A stretch of 64,000 nt of DNA, from assembly GCA_023380935.1 (NCBI GenBank), contig JAMCST010000011.1, forward strand, positions 124,001 through 188,000. The letters are read 5' to 3'. The notes under the pieces are model-generated. The model was not told where the DNA came from, ran no database searches, and worked only from the letters and a program-made list of their open reading frames with translations. Every line of letters starts with the position of its first letter. Position 1 is the stretch's first letter. This document shows positions 57,776 to 64,000 of the stretch, one piece after another. The stretch is from Patescibacteria group bacterium. GTDB lineage: Bacteria; Patescibacteriota; Microgenomatia; UBA1406; GWC2-37-13. The position numbers were made by a program, and so were the translations under genes.

Positions 57776-60055
57776 TTAATCATTAATTAACAGCCGTCTC
57801 AAAAACTGCCCCGTGTAGGACTCTTTTGATCGCATTACGTCACCAACCGTTCCTTTAGCAACCACCCCGCCGCCCCGACGGCCGCCTTCCGGCCCCAGGT
57901 CGATGATCCAGTCGGACTGACGGATCACGTCGAGATTGTGTTCAATGACGATCACCGTATTACCGTTATTCACCAGATTCTTCAAAATTATGATGAGTTT
58001 CTCGATATCGGCCATGTGTAAACCGGTGGTCGGTTCATCCAAGATATAGACGTTGCCGGTCTTGTGTAACTGGCTGGCCAGCTTGACCCGCTGCGCCTCG
58101 CCGCCCGACAGGGTGTCGAGTGACTGCCCCAGGCGCAAATAATCCAAACCGACCGCCGTCAAGATTCCCAGCCGCCGGACGATCTCGTCGTCGTTAAAAA
58201 ACCCGACCGCCTCACTGACCGTCATCTCCAGCACGTCGGCGATTGACTTTCCCCGATACAGATAACGCAACACTTCCTGGCGGTAACGCTTCCCTTCACA
58301 CTCCGAACAGACCAGCGTAACGCTGCTTAAAAAGTGCATATCCACCTCCCGATACCCCAGCCCCTGACATTTTTCGCAGGCGCCGATCGAGTTAAAACTG
58401 AAGTTGCCGATGCTCTTCCCGGTTGCCTGGGCAAACCGGCGGCGGATCCGGTCAAACACCCCGGTGTAGGTGGCGGGGTTGCCCCGGTTCATGGCGCCAA
58501 TCGGCGACTGGTCGATCACCACCGCCTGGGGATGCTGGGGCAAAAAACCGTCAAAGACCAGCGAGCTTTTGCCCGAGCCGGCCACGCCGGTGATGCAGCT
58601 TAATTTCCCGATCGGAAGCTTGACGTTGATATGCTTTAGGTTGTTGGCCGCCGCGTCGGCGATCGTCAACCAACCGACGGGCACGGCTAAAGGAGACGAC
58701 GTGACCGTGATCGATCGAGATCGCCGCCGATTCAAATATGTAGCCGTAAGTGACGTCTTATTTTTTGCCAATGCTTCCGGCGGACCGGCAAAAATCAACT
58801 CCCCGCCCTTTTCCCCGGCCAGCGGCCCGATATCTATTACATAATCGGCGGCCCGGATGACTTCCGGGTCATGCTCCACCACCAAGACGCTGTTGCCCTT
58901 GTCACGGATCTTTTTTAACAACCTGATCATCTGGCCGATGTCGCGCGGGTGCAAACCCACGGTCGGCTCGTCCAAGATATACAGCATCTCGATCAGGTTG
59001 CAGCCCAGCTGCCGGGCCAGCTTGACCCGCTGCGCCTCGCCGCCGGACAGACTGCGCACCGACCGGCTCAGCGACAAATAACCCAGCCCGATCTCTTTTA
59101 GTCCACCGACCATCTCCAGCATCTTATCGACGATCGGCCTGGCCAACGGATGGTCGATATCTTTGAAAAACTCATACAGATCATCCAACTCCATATTCAC
59201 CAGTTCCACGATGTTCTTTTTTTTCACCAACACCGCGCGGGCACGCGCATTTAACCGCGTTCCCTGACATACCCGACAGTGAGACAGCTTAAAAAATCGG
59301 TGGTCGCGGCCCAACGTATTCGATGACAGTCCGCGCCGGTCGGCACGACGGCGCAAAATGCCGGTAACCACTCCCTCAAAAGAGAAACGCTGGACAAACC
59401 CCTGGCTTTTGTCACTCAACTCAATTCTCTGACTATACAATAACTTATCCAGCATCGCGCGACTGAAGTACTTGAGCGGTTGATAAACGTCAACTAGTTT
59501 ACTGGCGATAATAATATTGGTACGACGACCACCGGGGCGATAGTCGGAGTGTCTGATCCCACCTTGGGAGATCGACTTTTCCCAATCAAACAAACGGTCT
59601 TCGTCTATCTTCAGCTCCTCGCCCAGTCCTTTGCAGTTTTCGCAGGCTCCCTCCGGGTTGTTGAACGAAAACAGGTTGGAATCACCGATGGTCGGTAGAC
59701 CATATCGGCTGAATAACAAACGCAGATAGGTATAGATCTCGGTGACCGTTCCCACCGTGGAGCGCGGATTGGTACCCAGGCGTTTTTGGTCAATCACGAT
59801 CGCCGGTGAGATACCGTTGATTTCATCGGCCTTGGGCCGGCCGATCTTCGGCAACGAGCGACGGGCATAAGTACTTAAACTCTCCAGGTACTGACGCTGA
59901 CATTCGGCATAGACCACATCAAAAACTAACGACGATTTACCCGCGCCGGACAGACCGGTAAACACCACCAACCGGTTGCGCGGTATATCGACGTCAAGAT
60001 GCTTAAGATTATGCTCGTAAGCATTGCGGACCGTGATAATCATATGAACGGGCAT
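57776..60055 (-). CDS. UvrA-like ABC protein, class II (UvrA2-type; UvrB-binding domain absent)
   Basis: FTGLSGAGKSSLVFD, GTVTEIYTYLRLLFSRYGLPTIGDSNLFSFNNPEGACENCKGLG, two LSGGEAQRVKLA motifs; 759 aa. Confidence 0.92.
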   Translation of the reverse strand: MPVHMIITVRNAYEHNLKHLDVDIPRNRLVVFTGLSGAGKSSLVFDVVYAECQRQYLESLSTYARRSLPKIGRPKADEINGISPAIVIDQKRLGTNPRSTVGTVTEIYTYLRLLFSRYGLPTIGDSNLFSFNNPEGACENCKGLGEELKIDEDRLFDWEKSISQGGIRHSDYRPGGRRTNIIIASKLVDVYQPLKYFSRAMLDKLLYSQRIELSDKSQGFVQRFSFEGVVTGILRRRADRRGLSSNTLGRDHRFFKLSHCRVCQGTRLNARARAVLVKKKNIVELVNMELDDLYEFFKDIDHPLARPIVDKMLEMVGGLKEIGLGYLSLSRSVRSLSGGEAQRVKLARQLGCNLIEMLYILDEPTVGLHPRDIGQMIRLLKKIRDKGNSVLVVEHDPEVIRAADYVIDIGPLAGEKGGELIFAGPPEALAKNKTSLTATYLNRRRSRSITVTSSPLAVPVGWLTIADAAANNLKHINVKLPIGKLSCITGVAGSGKSSLVFDGFLPQHPQAVVIDQSPIGAMNRGNPATYTGVFDRIRRRFAQATGKSIGNFSFNSIGACEKCQGLGYREVDMHFLSSVTLVCSECEGKRYRQEVLRYLYRGKSIADVLEMTVSEAVGFFNDDEIVRRLGILTAVGLDYLRLGQSLDTLSGGEAQRVKLASQLHKTGNVYILDEPTTGLHMADIEKLIIILKNLVNNGNTVIVIEHNLDVIRQSDWIIDLGPEGGRRGGGVVAKGTVGDVMRSKESYTGQFLRRLLIND

Positions 60056-60109
60056 TATAAACTGTGACGTTGGGGCATACGCAAATTGGCGATGCGGTAT
60101 AATGATGAC

Positions 60110-60898
60110 GTGTTAAAAACCAAGGCGTTTGCCGAGATCTGCGATACCTCAAAACGCACCATTATCCATTACGACCGGATCGGCCTGCTCAAACCCCACC
60201 GGCGCCGGGGCATCTTCCGGCTTTATGAACCGCGTCAGGCGTTAACCTTTCAAAAAGTCGCGCTGCTGAAAAGCTTCGGAATGAGCCTGAGGGAAATTAA
60301 GGGCTATCTGCGGCGCAATGATTTATTATTGTCTTTATTCGAAAAAAAAGAACGACAGTTGACGGCCGAAAAGAATCGGCTGTCCCTCCAGATTAAAAAA
60401 GCCCAGGAGTTTATTGCTTCCTTAAAAACCGACCGCCTACTCATCTCCCCCAAGGTAAAACCGGTCAATCCCTACTGGCTTTATACTTTGGAAAAACAGG
60501 GCCGCTATGTGGACATCGCCAGCCATCAACGGGAAATTTTCCAACGCGTCGGCGACCCCGCTTATCATTTTCCCGGCATCACCATTTTCCATAATCAGAA
60601 ATACTCGCCTCATGATTCGCGCATGACCACCGGGGTTTATCTGGGTGACAGTGAACCGCCGCCGATCGCCGGCGTGCGCATCGTCCATGTTCCCACCCAC
60701 CAGGTGCTTTCTTATATGCACATCGGTTCGTATTCTTATCTGTCATATATCTGGCAGTTCATGGATCAATACATTATTAACTACCATCTCAGGCGCCATT
60801 CCCAACTCGACTGCCGGGAGATCTACTGGCACGGGGAACTGACCAAGGCAGACGAAAACGATCTGGTGACCGAACTGCAGATTCCGATTCTGCCCTAG
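60110..60898 (+). CDS. MerR-family regulator with GyrI-like effector domain
   Basis: LKTKAFAEICDTSKRTIIHYDRIGLLKPHRR; GTG start 6 nt after TATAAT. Confidence 0.88.
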   Translation: MLKTKAFAEICDTSKRTIIHYDRIGLLKPHRRRGIFRLYEPRQALTFQKVALLKSFGMSLREIKGYLRRNDLLLSLFEKKERQLTAEKNRLSLQIKKAQEFIASLKTDRLLISPKVKPVNPYWLYTLEKQGRYVDIASHQREIFQRVGDPAYHFPGITIFHNQKYSPHDSRMTTGVYLGDSEPPPIAGVRIVHVPTHQVLSYMHIGSYSYLSYIWQFMDQYIINYHLRRHSQLDCREIYWHGELTKADENDLVTELQIPILP

Positions 60899-60949
60899 CT
60901 GACCGGCTGTTTTTTACATTTGCTTGATTTTTCGCTATAATACTTAGTC

Positions 60950-61165
60950 GTGGTCGCCGATGTTCTCGTCCGGCTGGGCAAAAACCTAAAACGGCGGCGC
61001 GTCCGCCATAAACTTTCCCAGGAAAAGCTGGCCGGTCAGGCGTTTGTGAGTGTGCTCCACCTTAGGCGAATCGAAAACGGCCGCGCCAACCCGTCACTCA
61101 AGGTGCTTCACAAACTGACGAAGATTCTGAAAATCAGCCTGCGCCTGCTTTTTTTAGGATTATGA
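60950..61165 (+). CDS. small XRE-family HTH protein
   Basis: LGKNLKRRRVRHKLSQEKLAGQAFVSVLHLRRIENGRANPSLKVLHKLTKIL. Confidence 0.92.
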   Translation: MVADVLVRLGKNLKRRRVRHKLSQEKLAGQAFVSVLHLRRIENGRANPSLKVLHKLTKILKISLRLLFLGL

Positions 61166-61168
61166 GAT

Positions 61169-62623
61169 CTAGCGGCGCCGCATCAACCGGTATGCCCCGA
61201 AGATTGCCAACACCAGCGGCAGCAGGAGAATGTTGGCGTATTTGAAAAGATCCATCTGGGTCGCCGTCAGCGTCGGCAACGGATACAGGGAAACCGAGCG
61301 GGAACGGATGCCGGACAGGGCGCCGCCGGCCGCCAGATCATTCACCAGATTAAGGGTAAAGTCCAGATTATTGGAGGTTTGGCTCAAAAACCGGTCGAGG
61401 ATAAACCGGGAACTGGCTACGACCACCAACTTACCATTGGTTTTTTGGTTCTGCGCCAACGCCGCCACCGTAAAGCTTTTGAAGTTATTATTGGCCGGGG
61501 CGCTAATGTCCTGCGGATTCAGACTAAAGTTACTTGTCTCTTCCCACGATTGGTTTTCGGTCTTGACCAGGACGCTGGTCTGCCAGCCGGCCGGATTGGT
61601 CAGGCGCAGCGCCGACGTCCAGGGAAAGGTCAACCGGGAAACGTTGTTGAAAAAGGGCTGTGTCTGATTAAACGCCGTGGTCGTCAGCCAGAAGGGATAC
61701 GGCGCAAAAAACTGGACCGTGCCGTTGCCAAAGTTGACCATCTCGGCCGCGCTCGACAACAACAGATCTTTATTCAGGACAACGCCGTCGCTGGCCAGCC
61801 AGGTAAACAGATTGTGTTCGGTCGGACTGGTGGTCAAATCTTCGTTCACCGTTACCCCATCGGCGAACACCACGATCTTTCCTCCGTGACTTAAATAGGT
61901 CTTCAATGCATTAATATCGGCGTCGCTGAATTTTTCCCCGGGCAGCGCCAGCACCAACAAAGTCTGGTAGTCGGTAGTCAAGGGCAACTGGGTCGTCTCG
62001 ACGACAAACTGCTGCTCCATGACTTTTTTTAACGTATTCAGGGTCTCGGTCTGGCTGGTGCCGGCGGTTTCGCCGTAGATCCCGATCGTCACCGGCGTTT
62101 TCCTGGTGACTTTGTAGATTGCCGAGGTCAGATTATACTCCAGGCTGTTGATGTCGGTAATCTGGGGAATCACCTCGGTTTTGCTGCCGTAACTGACCGC
62201 CACGCCGAAAAAAGCGGTGGACACCGCATACTTGTCTTTTTCCAGCTGGGAAAACTGCAACTCCGGAATGCCGGCGGACTTGGCTTCGCTTAGGCTCGGC
62301 GCGTCTTTTTTCGGATCGATGATCTTAATATTAATCTGCTTTGACAGCCGGCCATACTCTTTGATCAGATCGACCGCGTCGTTTTTCAACGGCAGCAGGC
62401 GCGTGGGCAAATCAGAAGACAAATAAAGCTTGACATTGACCAGATCGTCAAGATTATGCAGGATAGTTTTGGTCGCCGGTGCCAAAGTATAGGCCTGGCC
62501 CGGTGACAGATCCAGGCGCAGCGCCACGGAGCCGATCGCCAGATTGACCAGCACCACCACCGCGATCGCCAACCCGACGATCGCCTGGTAGGTCAGACGG
62601 CTGAATTGCAGTTTTTTTAACAT
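61169..62623 (-). CDS. GldG/ABC-associated auxiliary transport protein
   Basis: LRLDLSPGQAYTLAPATKTILHNLDDLVNVKLYLSSDLPTRLLPL; C-terminal TM; operon with permease and ATPase. Confidence 0.85.
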   Translation of the reverse strand: MLKKLQFSRLTYQAIVGLAIAVVVLVNLAIGSVALRLDLSPGQAYTLAPATKTILHNLDDLVNVKLYLSSDLPTRLLPLKNDAVDLIKEYGRLSKQINIKIIDPKKDAPSLSEAKSAGIPELQFSQLEKDKYAVSTAFFGVAVSYGSKTEVIPQITDINSLEYNLTSAIYKVTRKTPVTIGIYGETAGTSQTETLNTLKKVMEQQFVVETTQLPLTTDYQTLLVLALPGEKFSDADINALKTYLSHGGKIVVFADGVTVNEDLTTSPTEHNLFTWLASDGVVLNKDLLLSSAAEMVNFGNGTVQFFAPYPFWLTTTAFNQTQPFFNNVSRLTFPWTSALRLTNPAGWQTSVLVKTENQSWEETSNFSLNPQDISAPANNNFKSFTVAALAQNQKTNGKLVVVASSRFILDRFLSQTSNNLDFTLNLVNDLAAGGALSGIRSRSVSLYPLPTLTATQMDLFKYANILLLPLVLAIFGAYRLMRRR

Positions 62624-62624
62624 A

Positions 62625-63326
62625 TCAACGGCGTTTTTCCAAATCCACCACTGTTAAAAACAGAAAAACCGCGGTCAGGGAAACAAAATAGAACAGCGAA
62701 CGCAGGTCAATCACCCCTTTGGTGAAATTTTGCAGATGGTAAAGCGGCGTCACCGTCAAAAGATTGTCCTGGATGAATTTGGGCAGCAGCGCGGCGAAAA
62801 AGTCCGAGCCGAGCACCAGCAAACAAAACAACGCCACCACCGAGATGAGAAAGGCCGTCACCTGGTTTTTCGTCAGTGCCGAAATGAACAGGGCGACGCT
62901 CACCAGGGCTGCCACCAGCAAGATCTGGCCGAGGTAACCGACCAGGATCCCGGGATAATACAGTTTGGTCAACAGCGATAAAGACACCGGCAGACCGAAG
63001 GTCAAGGCGATCCCGATGGTTGTCCAGGTGAGCAGGGCGAAAAACTTGGCCATCACGATCTCGGTCTCGGTAAGCGGCAGCGTCAACAACACCTCAAGGG
63101 TGTTGGTACGTTTTTCCTCGGCAAAGGCACGCATGACGAGAGCCGGGACGAAAATGAGCATCAACCAGGGAAGGGTGTCAAACAACGGCCCCAACGAGGC
63201 CGACCCGACCACAAATATGTCTTTGACAAACAGAAAGTTGGCAAACACGGCGAATAGAATCAAAACGATGTAGCCGAGCGCATTGTTCAGGTAATAACCC
63301 AGTTCTTTTTTGTATAAAGTGAACAT
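62625..63326 (-). CDS. ABC-2 type permease (GldF-like)
   Basis: MFTLYKKELGYYLNNALGYIVLILFAVFANFLF...AFAEEKRTNTLEVLLTLPLTETEIVMAKF. Confidence 0.9.
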   Translation of the reverse strand: MFTLYKKELGYYLNNALGYIVLILFAVFANFLFVKDIFVVGSASLGPLFDTLPWLMLIFVPALVMRAFAEEKRTNTLEVLLTLPLTETEIVMAKFFALLTWTTIGIALTFGLPVSLSLLTKLYYPGILVGYLGQILLVAALVSVALFISALTKNQVTAFLISVVALFCLLVLGSDFFAALLPKFIQDNLLTVTPLYHLQNFTKGVIDLRSLFYFVSLTAVFLFLTVVDLEKRR

Positions 63327-63341
63327 ATTGTTATGGCTATC

Positions 63342-64000
63342 CTAGTACCCAACCAACTTTTTAAACAGCTTTTCCACCGCCCCCCTGCCTTTGGGTTTTT
63401 TACCATCGAAAACGATGCGTCCGTGGTTGATGATCATCAGTCTGGTGGCGACGTCCTCGACCTCGGACAAAATGTGGGTGGAAAAAATGATAATTTTGTT
63501 CTTGGCGATCTGACGGATTAACCGGCGGATTTTATCCTGCTCCAGCGGATCCAGTCCGGAGGTGGGTTCGTCCAACACCAGGATTTGGGGATCACCCAAC
63601 AGCGCCGCGGCCAGACCGACGCGCTGCTTGTAGCCGCGCGACAGCTCTTCAATTTTCTTATCCAGCATCTCTTCCAGACCGACCGCCCGGACTTTGTCCG
63701 CGATCGTCGGAACCGATTTGACCGCCGCGACAAACTGCAGATACTCATTGACGCGCATCTCGGTATAGAGAGGATTGTTTTCCGGAAGGTAACCCATCAG
63801 GCGCAACACCGCCATCCTTTGGTCACGCGGATCTCGGCCGGAGATTTCAATCTTGCCCCGGGTCGGCGCCAGATAACCGAGCAGCAGCCGCATGGTTGTG
63901 GTCTTGCCGGCGCCGTTGGGACCGAGAAAACCGATGATCTCTCCGGTTTTGGCGCGAAAGCTCAACTCGGCCACCGCGACCTTCCCGGCAAACGTTTTTT
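63342..64000 (-). CDS. ABC transporter ATP-binding protein (GldA-like), truncated at window end
   Basis: GFLGPNGAGKTTTMRLLLGYLAPT, LSRGYKQRVGLAAALLGDPQILVLDEPTSGLD; frame continues upstream as KTFAGKVAVAELSF. Confidence 0.94.
   Translation of the reverse strand, partial: KTFAGKVAVAELSFRAKTGEIIGFLGPNGAGKTTTMRLLLGYLAPTRGKIEISGRDPRDQRMAVLRLMGYLPENNPLYTEMRVNEYLQFVAAVKSVPTIADKVRAVGLEEMLDKKIEELSRGYKQRVGLAAALLGDPQILVLDEPTSGLDPLEQDKIRRLIRQIAKNKIIIFSTHILSEVEDVATRLMIINHGRIVFDGKKPKGRGAVEKLFKKLVGY

Overview
The window is a gene-dense 64 kb fragment with compact operons, many tiny intergenic gaps and frequent overlaps. I infer a Patescibacteria/CPR-like bacterium from gene style; this is not proven. UGA is used as a stop. 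Recognisable core genes are mscL, eno, pyrG, murI, era, gltX, a UvrA2-type ABC protein, NAD-malic enzyme, ADP-forming acyl-CoA synthetase, rubrerythrin and one tRNA-Gln(UUG). Accessory content includes a complete IS30 element, a low-GC island (AAA ATPase, C39 peptidase), a MarR/HlyD/HlyD/MFS efflux operon, a three-gene zinc-ribbon/PPC membrane operon and a free-standing four-helix-bundle (S23/IVP) gene between inverted degenerate repeat arrays. The most interesting locus is 28.0-33.0 kb. A TrpR-superfamily regulator is divergent from a five-gene operon (PRTase-like, HAD phosphatase, nucleoside phosphorylase, peptidase-E-like, APH-like kinase). The shared intergenic region holds a perfect 24-bp palindrome inside an 8-bp-periodic array overlapping two divergent promoters. 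It is followed by an unannotated 20-codon leader peptide (MKNLVMNDQVFAHHYLAAAG*) and a terminator/antiterminator pair ending 6 nt before the first structural gene: a candidate combined repression and attenuation system. Other notable signals are a widespread TATAAT-(6-8 nt)-start-codon layout predicting leaderless mRNAs, a decayed duplicate of the YfcE-like phosphodiesterase gene, an H-cluster-like protein lacking the proton-relay Cys, and a phosphopentomutase with an altered active-site loop. All calls are from reading sequence and motifs; no searches were run.
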